From contig JADLSH010000199.1 of assembly GCA_016169945.1 (NCBI GenBank), positions 992,001 to 1,056,000 of the forward strand: a stretch of DNA of 64,000 bases. The letters are read 5' to 3'. How positions within the stretch are numbered: position 1 is the first letter of the stretch; each line of letters begins with the position of its first letter. Under the pieces are notes generated by a model. The model was not told where the DNA came from. It ran no database searches and was given only the letters and a program-made list of their open reading frames with translations. Shown here piece after piece: positions 51,201-64,000 of this stretch. The stretch is from Trachythela sp. YZ-2020 (Eukaryota; Cnidaria; Anthozoa; Malacalcyonacea; Clavulariidae). A program made the translations under genes and the position numbers.

Positions 51201-54200
51201 TGGAGGTCAATCTCAAAATCTCAAAATCCCCTCAATCTCAAAATTGGAGGGGTCAATCTCAAAATTGGAGAGGTCAATCTCAAAATTGGAGGTCCATTTC
51301 AAAATTGGAGGTGGGTCCATTTCAAAATTGGAGGGTCCATTTCAAAATTGGAGGGGTCCATTTCAAAATTGGAGGTCCATTTCAAAATTGGAGGGTCCAT
51401 TTCAAAATTGGAGAGGTCAATCTCAAAATTGGAGGGGGTCCATTTCAAAATTGGAGGTCCATTTCAAAATTGGAGGTCCATTTCAAAATTGGAGAGGTCC
51501 ATTTCAAAATTGGAGGTCCATTTCAAAATTGGAGGGTCCATTTCAAAATTGGAGGTCCATTTCAAAATTGGAGGGGTCCATTTCAAAATTGGAGGGGTCC
51601 ATTTCAAAATTGGAGGTCAATCTCAAAATTGGAGGGTCCATTTCAAAATTGGAGGTCCATTTCAAATTGGAGGGTCCTTTTCAAAATTGGAGGGGTCCAT
51701 TTCAAAATTGGAGGGTCCATTTCAAAATTGGAGGGTCCATTTCAAAATTGGAGGTCAATTTCAAAATTGGAGGGTCAATTTCAAAATTGGAGGTGGGTCC
51801 ATTTCAAAATTGGAGGTCAATCTCAAAATTGGAGGGTCCATTTCAAAATTGGAGGGTCCATTTCAAAATTGGAGGGTCCATTTCAAAATTGGAGAGGTCC
51901 ATTTCAAAATTGGAGGGTCAATTTCAAAATTGGAGGGTCCATTTCAAAATTGGAGAGGGTCCATTTCAAAATTGGAGGGGGTCAATCTCAAAATTGGAGG
52001 GTCAATCTCAAATTGGAGGTCAATCTCAAAATTGGAGGGGTCAATCTCAAAATTGGAGGGTCCATTTCAAAATTGGAGGTGGGTCCATTTCAAAATTGGA
52101 GAGGTCCATTTCAAAATTGGAGGTCCATTTCAAAATTGGAGGGGTCCATTTCAAAATTGGAGGGGTACATTTCAAAATTGGAGGGGTCCATTTCAAAATT
52201 GGAGGTCCATTTCAAAATTGGAGGGGTCCATTTCAAAATTGGAGGGTCCATTTCAAAATTGGAGGGGGTTCATTTCAAAATTGGAGGGTCCATTTCAAAA
52301 TTGGAGGGTCCATTTCAAAATTGGAGGGGTCAATCTCAAAATTGGAGGGTCCATTTCAAAATTGGAGGGGTCCATTTCAAAATTGGAGGGTCCATTTCAA
52401 ATTGGAGGGTCCATTTCAAAATTGGAGGGTCCATTTCAAAATTGGAGAGGGTCCATTTCAAAATTGGAGGGTCCATTTCAAAATTGGAGGGGTTCATTTC
52501 AAAATTGGAGGGGGTCCATTTCAAAATTGGAGGGTCCATTTCAAAATTGGAGGGTCAATCTCAAAATTGGAGGGTCCATTTCAAAATTGGAGGGTCCATT
52601 TCAAAATTGGAGGGTCCATTTCAAAATTGGAGAGGTCCATTTCAAAATTGGAGGTCCATTTCAAAATTGGAGGGTCCATTTCAAAATTGGAGGGGTCCAT
52701 TTCAAAATTGGAGAGGTTCATTTCAAAATTGGAGGTCCATTTCAAGTGGAGGTCCATTTCAAAATTGGAGGTCAATCTCAAAATTGGAGGGTCCATTTCA
52801 AAATTGGAGAGGGTCCATTTCAAAATTGGAGGGTCCATTTCAAAATTGGAGGTCCATTTCAAAATTGGAGGGGTCAATCTCAAAATTGGAGGTCCATTTC
52901 AAAATTGGAGGGTCCATTTCAAATTGGAGAGGTCCATTTCAAAATTGGAGGGTCCATTTCAAAATTGGAGGTCAATCTCAAAATTGGAGGGTCCATTTCA
53001 AAATTGGAGGGTCCATTTCAAAAGTGGAGGTCCATTTCAAAATTGGAGAGGTCCATTTCAAAATTGGAGGTCAATTTCAAAATTGGAGGTCCATTTCAAA
53101 ATTGGAGGGGTCCATTTCAAAATTGGAGAGGTCATTTCAAAATTGGAGGTCAATCTCAAAAGTGGAGAGGTCCATTTCAAAATTGGAGGGGTCCATTTCA
53201 AAATTGGAGAGGTCCATTTCAAAATTGGAGGGTCCATTTCAAAATTGGAGGTCCATTTCAAAATTGGAGGGTCATTTCAAAATTGGAGGGTCAATTTCAA
53301 ATTGGAGGTCCATTTCAAATTGGAGGGTCCATTTCAAAATTGGAGGGGTCCATTTCAAAATTGGAGGGTCCATTTCAAAATTGGAGGGGGTCCATTTCAA
53401 AATTGGAGGGGGTCAATTTCAAAATTGGAGGGGTCCATTTCAAAATTGGAGGGGGTCCATTTCAAAATTGGAGGGGGTCATTTCAAAATTGGAGGGGGTC
53501 AATTTCAAAATTGGAGGGGGTCATTTCAAAATTGGAGGGGTCCATTTCAAAATTGGAGGGGTCCATTTCAAAATTGGAGGGGTCCATTTCAAAATTGGAG
53601 GGGGTCCATTTCAAAATTGGAGGGGGTCCATTTCAAAATTGGAGGGGGTCCATTTCAAAATTGGAGGGGTCCATTTCAAAATTGGAGGGTCCATTTCAAA
53701 ATTGGAGGGGGTCAATTTCAAAATTGGAGGTCCATTTCAAAATTGGAGGGGTCCATTTCAAAATTGGAGGGGGTCCATTTCAAAATTGGAGGGGTCCATT
53801 TCAAAATTGGAGGGGTCCATTTCAAAATTGGAGGGGGTCAATCTCAAAATTGGAGGTCAATTTCAAATTGGAGGGGGTCCATTTCAAAATTGGAGGGTCC
53901 ATTTCAAAATTGGAGGGGTCATTTCAAAATTGGAGGGGGTCCATTTCAAAATTGGAGGGGGTCCATTTCAAAATTGGAGGGTCCATTTCAAAATTGAGGA
54001 GGTCCATTTCAAAATTGGAGGGGTCCATTTCAAAATTGGAGGTCCATTTCAAAATTGGAGGGTCCATTTCAAAATTGGAGGGGTCCATTTCAAAATTGGA
54101 GGTCCATTTCAAAATTGGAGGGGGTCAAACTCAAAATTGGAGGGGGTCCATTTCAAAATTGGAGGGGGTCCATTTCAAAATTGGAGGGGTCCATTTCAAA

Positions 54201-57200
54201 ATTGGAGGGGGTCCATTTCAAAATTGGAGGGGTCCATTTCAAAATTGGAGGGGGTCATTTCAAAATTGGAGGGGGTCCATTTCAAAATTGAGGGGGTCCA
54301 TTTCAAAATTGGAGGGGTCCATTTCAAAATTGGAGGGGTCCATTTCAAAATTGGAGGGGGTCCATTTCAAAATTGGAGGGGGTCCATTTCAAAATTGGAG
54401 GGGGTCCATTTCAAAATTGGAGGGGGTCCATTTCAAAATTGGAGGGTCCATTTCAAAATTGGAGGGTCCATTTCAAAATTGGAGGGGTCAATTTCAAAAT
54501 TGGAGGGGGTCCATTTCAAAATTGGAGGGTCCATTTCAAAATTGGAGGGTCCATTTCAAAATTGGAGGGGGTCCATTTCAAAATTGGAGGGGGGGTTCGA
54601 TTTCAAAATTGGGGGGGGGGACAATTTCAAAATTGGAGGGTCCATTTCAAAATTGGAGGGGGTCCATTTCAAAATTGGAGGGGGTCCATTTCAAAATTGG
54701 AGGGGGTCCATTTCAAAATTGGAGGGTCCATTTCAAAATTGGAGGGGTCCATTTCAAAATTGGAGGGGGTCAATCTCAAAATTGGAGGGGGTCCATTTCA
54801 AAATTGGAGGGGGTCCATTTCAAAATTGGAGGGGTCCATTTCAAAATTGGAGGTCCATTTCAAAATTGGAGGTCCATTTCAAAATTGGAGGGTCCATTTC
54901 AAAATTGGAGGCCATTTCAAAATTGGAGGGGGTCCATTTCAAAATTGGAGGGGTCCATTTCAAAATTGGAGGGGTCATTTCAAACAAAATTGGAGGTTTC
55001 AAAATTGGAGGGGGTCCATTTCAAAATTGGAGGGGGTCCATTTCCAAAATTGGAGGGGGTCAATCTCAAAATTGGAGGGGTCCATCTCAAAATTGAGGGG
55101 GTCCATTTCAAAATTGGAGGGGGTCCATTTCAAAATTGGAGGGGGTCCATTTCAAAATTGGAGGGGGTCCATTTCAAAATTGGAGGGGGTCCATTTCAAA
55201 ATTGGAGGGGTCAATCTCAAAATTGGAGGGTCCATTTCAAAATTGGAGGGGTCCATTTCAAAATTGGAGGGTCCATTTCAAAATTGGAGGGGGTCCATTT
55301 CAAAATTGGAGGGTCCATTTCAAAATTGGAGGGTCAATCTCAAAATTGGAGGGGGTCCATTTCAAAATTGGAGGGGGGGTGCATTTCAAAATTGGAGGGG
55401 GGGTCCATTTCAAAATTGGAGGGGGGGACAATGACAAAATTGGAGGGGGGTCAATTTAAAAATAGGAGGGGGGGTCCATTTCAAAATTGGAGGGGGTCCA
55501 TTTCAAAATTGGAGGGGGGTCGATCTCCAAAATTGGAGGGGGGGTCGATCTCAAAATTGGAGGGGGTCAATCTCAAAATTGGAGGGGGGGTCCATTTCAA
55601 AATTGGAGGGGGGTCAATTTCAAAATTGGAGGGGTCCATTTCAAAATTGGAGGGGGTCAATTTCAAAATTGGAGGGGGTCAATCTCAAAATTGAGGGGGT
55701 CCATTTCTCAAAATTGGAGGGGGTCCATTTCAAAATTGGAGGGGGTCCATTTCAAAATTGGAGGGGGTCCATTTCAAAATTGGAGGGGGTCCATTTCAAA
55801 ATTGGAGGGGGTCCATTTCAAAATTGGAGGGGGTCCATTTCAAAATTGAGGGGGTCAAACTCAAAATTGGAGGGGGTCCATTTCAAAATTGGAGGGGGTC
55901 CATTTCAAAATTGGAGGGGGGGTCCATTTCAAAATTGGAGGGGGGGTCCATTTGAAAATTGGAGGGGGGTCAACTCAAAATTGGAGGGGGGGTCCATTTG
56001 AAAATTGGAGGGGGGGTCCATTTCAAAATTGGAGGGGGTCCATTTCAAAATTGGAGGGGTCCATCTCAAAATTGGAGGGGTCCATTTCAAAATTGGAGGG
56101 GGGGGTCCATTTCAAAATTGGAGGGGGGGTCAATCTCAAAATTGGAGGGGGGGTCCATCTCAAAATTGGATGGGGGGTCCATTTCAAAATTGGAGGGGGG
56201 GTCCATTTCAAAATTGGAGGGGGGGGTCCATTTCAAAATGGGGTCCATTTCAAAATTGGAGGGGGTCCATTTCAAAATTGGAGGGGGTCAATTTCAAAAT
56301 TGGAGGGGTTCCATTTCAAAATTGGGGGGGGTCCATTTCAAAATTGGAGGGGGGGTCCATTTCAAAATTGGGGAGATCCATTTCAAAATTGGAAGGGGGG
56401 ACCATTTCAAAATTGGAGGGGGGGTCCATTTCAAAATTGGAGGGGGGGTCCATTTCAAAATTGGAGGGGGGTCCATTTCAAAATTGGAGGGGGGGTCAAT
56501 CTCAAAATTGGAGGGGGGGTCCATTTCAAAATTGGAGGGGGGTCCATTTCAAAATTGGAGGGGGGGGTCCATTTCAAAATTGGAGGGGGGTGATTTCAAA
56601 ATTGGGGGGGGGTCGATTTCAAAATTGGAGGGGGGTCCATTTAAAAAATTGGAGGGGGGGTCAATTTCAAAATTGGAGGGGGGTCAAACTCAAAATTGGA
56701 GGGGGGGTCCATTTCAAAATTGGAGGGGGGGTCCATTTCAAAATTGGAGGGGGGGTCCATTTCAAAATTGGAGGGGGGGTCAAACTCAAAATTGGAGGGG
56801 GGGTCCATTTCAAAATTGGAGGGGGGGTCCATTTCAAAATTGGAGGGGGGGGTCAATCTCAAAATTGGAGGGGGGGTCCATTTCAAAATTGGAGGGGGGG
56901 TCAATCTCAAAATTGGAGGGGGGGTCCATTTCAAAATTGGAGGGGGTCCATTTCAAAATTGGAGGGGGGGTCCATTTCAAAATTGGAGGGGGGGATCGAT
57001 TTCAAAATTGGAGGGGGTCAATCTCAAAATTGGAGGGGTGTCCATCTCAAAATTGGAGGGGGGGGTTCATTTCAAAATTGGAGGAGGGGGTCCATTTCAA
57101 AATTGGAGGGGGGGGTCCATTTCAAAATTGGAGGGGGGGTCAATCTCAAAATTGGAGGGGGGGTCCATTTCAAAATTGGAGGGGGGGGTCCATTTCAAAA

Positions 57201-60200
57201 TTGGAGGGGGTCCATTTCAAAATTGGAGGGGGTCCATTTCAAAATTGGAGGGTCCATTTCAAAATTGGAGGGGGTCCATTCAAAATTGAGGAGGGGTCCA
57301 TTTCAAAATTGGAGGGGGTCCATTTCAAAATTGGAGGGGGTCAATCAAAATTGGAGGGGGTCCATTTCAAAATTGGAGGGGGTCCATTTCAAAATTGGAG
57401 GGGGTCCATTTCAAAATTGGAGGGGGTCCATTTCAAAATTGGAGGTCCATTTCAAAATTGGAGGGGGTCCATTTCAAAATTGGAGGGGGTCCAATTTCAA
57501 AATTGGAGGGGGTCCATTTCAAAATTGGAGGGGGTCAATTTCAAAATTGAGAGGTCCATTTCAAAATTGGAGGGGGTCCATTTCAAAATTGGAGGGGGTC
57601 CATTTCAAAATTGGAGGGGGTCCATTTCAAAATTGGAGGGGGTCCATTTCAAAATTGGAGGGGGTCCATTTCAAAATTGGAGGGTCCATTTCAAAATTGG
57701 AGGGGGTCCATTTCAAAATTGGAGGGTCCATTTCAAAATTGGAGGGGGTCCATTTCAAAATCAAAATTGGAGGGGGTCCATTTCAAAATTGGAGGGGGTC
57801 CATTTCAAAATTGGAGGGGGTCCATTTCAAAATTGGAGGGGTCCATTTCAAAATTGGAGGGGGTCCATTTCAAAATTGGAGGGGTCCATTTCAAAATTGG
57901 AGGGGGTCCATTTCAAAATTGGAGGGGGTCCATTTCAAAATTGGAGGGGGTCCATTTCAAAATTGGAGGGGGTCCACTCAAAATTGGAGGGGGTCCATTT
58001 CAAAATTGGAGGGGGGGTCCATTTCAAAATTGGAGGGGGGGTCCATTTGAAAATTGGAGGGTCCATTTCAAAATTGGAGGGGGTCAATCTCAAAATTGGA
58101 GGGGGTCAATTTCAAAATTGGAGGGGTTCATTTCAAAATTGGAGGGGGTCCATTTCAAAATTGGAGGGGGGGGTCCATTTCAAAATTGGAGGGGGGGTCA
58201 ATCTCAAAATTGGAGGGGGGGTCAATCTCAAAATTGGAGGGGGGTCCATTTCAAAATTGGAGGGGGGGTCCATTTCAAAATTGGGGGGGGTCAATTTCAA
58301 AATTGGAGGGGGGGTCCATTTCAAAATTGGAGGGGGGGGTCCATTTCAAAATTGGAGGGGGTCCATTTCAAAATTGAGGGGGTCCATTTCAAAATTGGAG
58401 GGGGTCAATCAAAATTGGAGGGGGTCAAACTCAAAATTGGAGGGGTCCATTTCAAAATTGGAGGGGGTCCATTTCAAAATTGGAGGGTCCATTTCAAAAT
58501 TAGAGGGGGGGGTCCATTTCAAAATTGGAGGGGGGGTCCATTTCAAAATTGGAGGGGGGGTCCATTTCAAAATTGGAGGGGGGGGTCCATTTCAAAATTG
58601 GAGGGGGGGTCAATCTCAAAATTGGAGGGGGGGACAATTTAAAAATTGGAGGGGGTCAATTTCAAAATTGAGGGGGTCCATTTCAAAATTGGAGGGGGTC
58701 CATTTCAAAATTGGAGGGGGTCATTTCAAAATTGGAGGGGGTCCATTTCAAAATTGGAGGGGTCCATCTCAAAACTGGAGGGGGTCAATCTCAAAATTGG
58801 AGGGGTCAAACTCAAAATTGGAGGGGGTCCATTTCAAAATTGGAGGGGGGGTCCATTTCAAAATTGGAGGGGGTAAAATTTCAAAATTGGAGGGGGTCAT
58901 TTCAAAATTGGAGGGGTCCATTTCAAAATTGGAGGGGGTCCATTTCAAAATTGAGGGGGTCCATTTCAAAATTGGAGGGGTCAATTTCAAAATTGGAGGG
59001 GGTCAAACTCAAAATTGGAGGGGTCCATTTCAAAATTGGAGGGGTCCATTTCAAAATTGGAGGGGGTCCATTTCAAAATTGGAGGGGGTCCATTTCAAAA
59101 TTGGAGGGGGGGTCCATTTCAAAATTGGAGGGGGGGTCAAACTCAAAATTGGAGGGGGGGTCAAACTCAAAATTGGAGGGGTCCATTTCAAAATTGGAGG
59201 GGTCCATTTCAAAATTGGAGGGGGTCCATTTCAAAATTGGAGGGGGGGTCCATTTCAAAATTGGAGGGGGGGTGCATTTCAAAATTGGAGGGGGTCCATT
59301 TCAAAATTGGAGGGGGGGTCCATTTCAAATTGGAGGGGGGGTCCATTTCAAAATTGGGGGGGGTCCATTTCAAAATGGGAGGGGGGTCCATATCAAAATT
59401 GAGGGGGTCCATTTCAAAATTGGAGGGGGTCCATTTCAAAAATTGGAGGGGGTCCATTTCAAAATTGGAGGGGGTCCATTTCAAAATTGGAGGGGGTCCA
59501 TTTCAAAATTGGAGGGGGTCAAACTCAAAATTGAGGGGGTCCATTTCAAAATTGGAGGGTCCATTTCAAAATTGGAGGGGGTCCATTTCTCAAAATTGGA
59601 GGGGGTCCATTTCAAAATTGGAGGGGGTCCATTTCAAAATTGGAGGGGTCCATTTCAAAATTGGAGGGGGTCCATTTCAAAATTGGAGGGGTCCATTTCA
59701 AAATTGGAGGGGGTCTCAAAATTGGAGGGGGGGTCCATTTCAAAATTGGAGGGGGGGTCAAACTCAAAATTGGAGGGGGGGTCCATTTCAAAATTGGAGG
59801 GGGTCCATTTCAAAATTGGAGGTCCATTTCAAAATTGGAGGGGGGGGTTCCATTTCAAAATTGGAGGGGGGGTCCATTTCAAAATTGGAGGGGGGGTCCA
59901 TTTCAAAATTGGAGGGGGGGTCCATTTCAAAATTGGAGGGGGGGTCCATTTCAAAATTGGAGGGGGGGTCGAACTCAAAATTGGAGGGGGGTCAAACTCA
60001 AAATTGGAGGGGTGGTCCATTTCAAAATTGGAGGGGTCCATTTCAAAATTGGAGGGGGTCCATTTCAAAATTGGAGGGGGTCCATTTCAAAATTGGAGGG
60101 GGTCAAACTCAAAATTGAGGGGGTCCATTTCAAAATTGGAGGGGGGTCAAACTCAAAATTGGAGGGGGGGTCCATTTGAAAATTGGAGGGGGGGTCCATT

Positions 60201-63200
60201 TCAAAATTGGAGGGGGGGTCAAACTCAAAATTGGAGGGGGGGTCCATTTCAAAATTGGAGGGGGGGTCCATTTCAAAATTGGAGGGGGGGTCCATTTCAA
60301 AATTGGGGGGGGTCCATTTCAAAATTGGAGGGGGGGTCAAACTCAAAATTGGAGGGGGGGTCCATTTCAAAATTGGAGGGGGTCATTTCAAAATTGAGGG
60401 GGTCCATTTCAAAATTGGAGGGGGGGTCCATTTCAAAATTGGAGGGGGGGTCGAACTCAAAATTGGAGGGGGGTCAAACTCAAAATTGGAGGGGGGGTCA
60501 AACTCAAAATTGGAGGGGGGGTCCATTTCAAAATTGGAGGGGGGGTCCATTTCAAAATTGGAGGGGGGGTCCATTTCAAAATTGGAGGGGGGGTCAAACT
60601 CAAAATTGGAGGGGGGGTCCATTTCAAAATTGGAGGGGGGGTCCATTTCAAAATTGGAGGGGGGGTCCATTTCAAAATTGGAGGGGGGGTCCATTTCAAA
60701 ATTGGAGGGGGGGTCGAACTCAAAATTGGAGGGGGGGTCAAACTCAAAATTGGAGGGGGGGTCCATTTCAAAATTGGAGGGGGGGTCCATTTCAAAATTG
60801 GAGGGGGGGTCAATTTCAAAATTGGAGGGGGGGTCAAACTCAAAATTGGAGGGGGTCATTTCAAAATTGGAGGGGTCAAACTCAAAATTGGAGGGGTGGT
60901 CCATTTCAAAATTGAGGGGGTCCATTTCAAAATTGGAGGGGGTGTCCATTTCAAAATTGGAGGGGGTCCATTTCAAAATTGGAGGGGTCAACTCAAAATT
61001 GGAGGGGGTCAAACTCAAAATTGGAGGGGGTCCATTTCAAAATTGGAGGGTCCATTTCAAAATTGGAGGGGGTCATTTCAAAATTGGAGGGGTCCATTTC
61101 AAAATTGGAGGGGGTCCATTTCAAAATTGGAGGGGGTCATCAAAATTGGAGGGGGTCCATTTCAAAATTGGAGGGGGTCCATTTCAAAATTGGAGGGGGG
61201 TCAAACTCAAAATTGGAGGGGGTCCATCAAAATTGGAGGGGGTCCATTTCAAAATTGGAGGGGGTCCATTTCAAAATTGGAGGGGGTCCATTTCAAAATT
61301 GGAGGGGGTCAACTCAAAATTGAGGGGGTCAATTTCAAAATTGGAGGGGGTCCATTTCAAAATTGGAGGGGGTCCATTTCAAAATTGGAGGGGTCCATTT
61401 CAAAATTGGAGGGGGGTCAAACTCAAAATTGGAGGGGGTCATTTCAAAATTGGAGGGGGTCCATTTCAAAATTGGAGGGGGGGTCCATTTCAAAATTGGA
61501 GGGGTCCATTTCAAAATTGGAGGGGGGGTCAAACTCAAAATTGTAGGGGGTCCATTTCAAAATTGGAGGGTCCATTTCAAAATTGGAGGGGGTCCATTTC
61601 AAAATTGGAGGGGTCCATTTCAAAATTGGAGGGGTCCATTTCAAAATTGGAGGGGGTCCATTTCAAAATTGGAGGGGTCCATTTCAAAATTGGAGGGGGG
61701 GTCTAACTCAAAATTGGAGGGGTCAAACTCAAAATTGGAGGGGGGGTCCATTTCAAAATTGGAGGGGGGGTCAACACAAAATTGGAGGGGGTCCATTTCA
61801 AAATTGGAGGGGGTCAATCTCAAAATTGGAGGGGGGGTCCATTTCAAAATTGGAGGGGGGTCCATTTCAAAATTGGAGGGGGGGTCCATTTCAAAATTGG
61901 AGGGGGGGTCCATTTCAAAATTGGAGGGGGGGTCAATTTCAAAATTGGGGGGGGGTCCATTTCAAAATTGGAGGGGGGGTCCATTTCAAAATTGGAGGGG
62001 GGGTCCATCTCAAAATTGGAGGGGGGGTCAACTCAAAATTGGAGGGGGGGGTCCATTTCAAAATTGGAGGGGTCCATTTCAAAATTGGAGGGGGTCATTT
62101 CAAAATTGGAGGGGGTCCATTTCAAAATTGGAGGGGGTCCATTTCAAAATTGGAGGGGTCCATTTCAAAATTGGAGGGGGTCCATTTCAAAATTGGAGGG
62201 TCCATTTCAAAATTGGAGGGGTCCATTTCAAAATTGGAGGGGGTCCATTTCAAAATTGGAGGGGGTCCATTTCAAAATTGGAGGGGGTCCAACTCAAAAT
62301 TGGACGGGGGGGGGTCCATTTCAAAATTGGAGGGGGGGTCCATTTCAAAATTGGGGGGGGGGTCCATTTCAAAATTGGAGGGGGGTCCATTTCAAAATTG
62401 GAGGGGGGGTCCATTTCAAAATTGGAGGGGGGGTCAACTCAAAATTGGAGGGGGGGTCCATTTCAAAATTGGAGGGGTGCATTTCAAAATTGGAGGGGGG
62501 TCCATCTCAAAATTGGAGGGGGGGTCAAACTCAAAATTGGAGGTCCATTTCAAAATTGGAGGGGTCCATTTCAAAATTGGAGGGGGTCCATTTCAAAATT
62601 GGAGGGGGTCCATTTCAAAATTGGAGGGGGTCCATTTCAAAATTGGAGGGGGTCATTTCAAAATTGGAGGTCCATTTCAAAATTGAGGGGGTCCATTTCA
62701 AAATTGGAGGGGTCCATTTCAAAATTGGAGGGGGTCCATTTCAAAATTGGAGGGGGTCATTTCAAAATTGGAGGGGGTCCATTTCAAAATTGGAGGGGGT
62801 CCATTTCAAAATTGGAGGGGGTCCATTTCAAAATTGGAGGGGGTCCATTTCAAAATTGGAGGGGGTCCATTTCAAAATTGGAGGGGTCCATTTCAAAATT
62901 GGAGGGGGTCCATTTCAAAATTGGAGGGGGTCCATTTCAAAATTGGAGGGGTCCATTTCAAAATTGGAGGGGGTCCATTTCAAAATTGGAGGGGGTCCAT
63001 TTCAAAATTGGAGGGTCCATTTCAAAATTGGAGGGGGTCCATTTCAAAATTGGAGGGGGGGTCAAACTCAAAATTGGAGGGGGGGTCCATTTCAAAATTG
63101 GAGGGGGTCCATTTCAAAATTGAGGGGGTCCATTTCAAAATTGGAGGGGGGGTCCATTTCAAAATTGGAGGGGGGGTCAAACTCAAAATTGGAGGGGGGG

Positions 63201-64000
63201 TCCATTTCAAAATTGGAGGGGGGGTCCATTTCAAAATTGGAGGGGGGTACATTTCAAAAGTGGAGGGGGGGTGCATTTCAAAATTGGAGGGGGTCCATTT
63301 CAAAATTGGAGGGGGTCCATTTCAAAATTGGAGGGGGTCCATTTCAAAATTGGAGGGGGTCCATTTCAAAATTGGAGGGGGTCCATTTCAAAATTGGAGG
63401 GGGTCCATTTCAAAATTGGAGGGGGGTCCATTTCAAAATTGGAGGGGGGGTCCAAGTCAAAATTGGAGGGGGGGACAAACACAAAATTGGAGGGGGGGTC
63501 CATTTAAAAATTGGAGGGGTCCATTTCAAAATTGGAGGGGGGGTCCATTTCAAAATTGGAGGGGGGGTCAAACTCAAAATTGGAGGGGGGGTCAAACTCA
63601 AAATTGGAGGGGGGGTCCATTTCAAAATTGGAGGGGGGTCCATTTCAAAATTGGAGGGGGGGTGCATTTCAAAATTGGAGGGGGGGTCCATTTCAAAATT
63701 GGAGGGGGGGTCCATTTCAAAATTGGAGGGGGGGTCCATTTCAAAATTGGAGGGGGGGTCAATCTCAAAATTGGAGGGGTCCATTTCAAAATTGGAGGGG
63801 GTCCATTTCAAAATTGGAGGGGGTCAACTCAAAATTGGAGGGGGGTCCATTTCAAAATTGGAGGGGGGGTCCATTTCAAAATTGGAGGGGGGGTCCATTT
63901 CAAAATTGGAGGGGGGTCCATTTCAAAATTGGAGGGGGGGTCCATTTCAAAATTGGAGGGGGGGTCCATTTCAAAATTGGAGGGGGGTCCAACTCAAAAT
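48289..64000 (+). repeat. 15.7-kb satellite array of a 20-26-bp unit (TCCATTTCAAAATTGGAGGGG), open at window end
   Basis: The array is essentially uninterrupted, roughly 650-700 units. The invariant core is TTTCAAAATTGGAG or TCTCAAAATTGGAG. The front varies (TCCATTTC dominant; TCAATCTC, TCAATTTC, TCAAACTC, TCATTTC, TGCATTTC) and is followed by 1-9 G. From 48289 to about 53300 the G-run is usually 2-4 and units are 20-22 bp; GGAGAGG variants are frequent. From about 55350 G-runs of 5-8 become common and units reach 24-26 bp. TCAAACTC first appears at 54127 and is common after 56700. Sites such as 51207-51237 and 54980-55005 show small internal slippage. The unit lacks stop codons in all forward frames, giving chance frames of up to 1,786 codons (SISKLEG, PFQNWRG and VHFKIGG repeats). 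Variable unit length shifts the frame constantly, so these are not genes. Confidence 0.96.

Noticed and set aside
48288..63811. Very long open frames (up to 1,786 codons, plus minus-strand frames of 60-211 codons) as repeat-protein genes
   Set aside because: They overlap in all frames over one satellite, change peptide phase whenever unit length varies, lack any non-repeat domain or splice context, and exist only because the unit contains no stop codons.
48289..64000. CRISPR array
   Set aside because: The 20-26-bp units are contiguous, without unique spacers, in a eukaryotic intron-bearing sequence.

Overview
The window is animal nuclear DNA. Genes are split into many short exons with GT-AG introns, introns and intergenic DNA are packed with inverted-repeat transposons, tRNA-derived SINEs and minisatellites, and there is no operon structure. 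Gene content (sperm-tail PG-rich protein, coatomer alpha, acid lipase) fits a marine invertebrate. A cnidarian is my best guess from the intron-rich style, but the sequence does not prove it.

Three genes were rebuilt exon by exon, with splice phases checked at every junction. (1) STPG2-like, + strand, 14 exons at 710-5573; its 5' end lies outside the window or was not found. (2) COPA (coatomer subunit alpha), - strand, 38 exons from the ATG at 35627 to the stop at 6743, 3,666 nt in all (1,221 aa), apparently complete. (3) A secreted or lysosomal acid lipase (LIPA/LIPF family), + strand, 7 exons at 37555-46749, 417 aa, apparently complete with its catalytic triad. STPG2 and COPA converge with about 1.2 kb between their stops. 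COPA and the lipase diverge with about 1.9 kb between their starts. I see no functional link between the three.

Introns and spacers hold several hAT-like non-autonomous elements with 8-bp target duplications, a pogo/Tigger-like element, a 729-bp near-perfect palindrome, a degraded BEL/Pao LTR retrotransposon inside COPA intron 4, and SINEs. Three families carry internal tandem repeats of about 109, 74 and 80 bp. The 74-bp family occurs in COPA and, inverted, in the lipase gene 24 kb away.

From about 48289 to the end (15.7 kb) the window is one satellite array of a 20-26-bp unit (core TTTCAAAATTGGAG plus a G-run of variable length). It produces huge overlapping open frames in all three forward frames, which I judge non-coding. 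Variants and G-run length change along the array. The array starts at the inner edge of a hairpin element.
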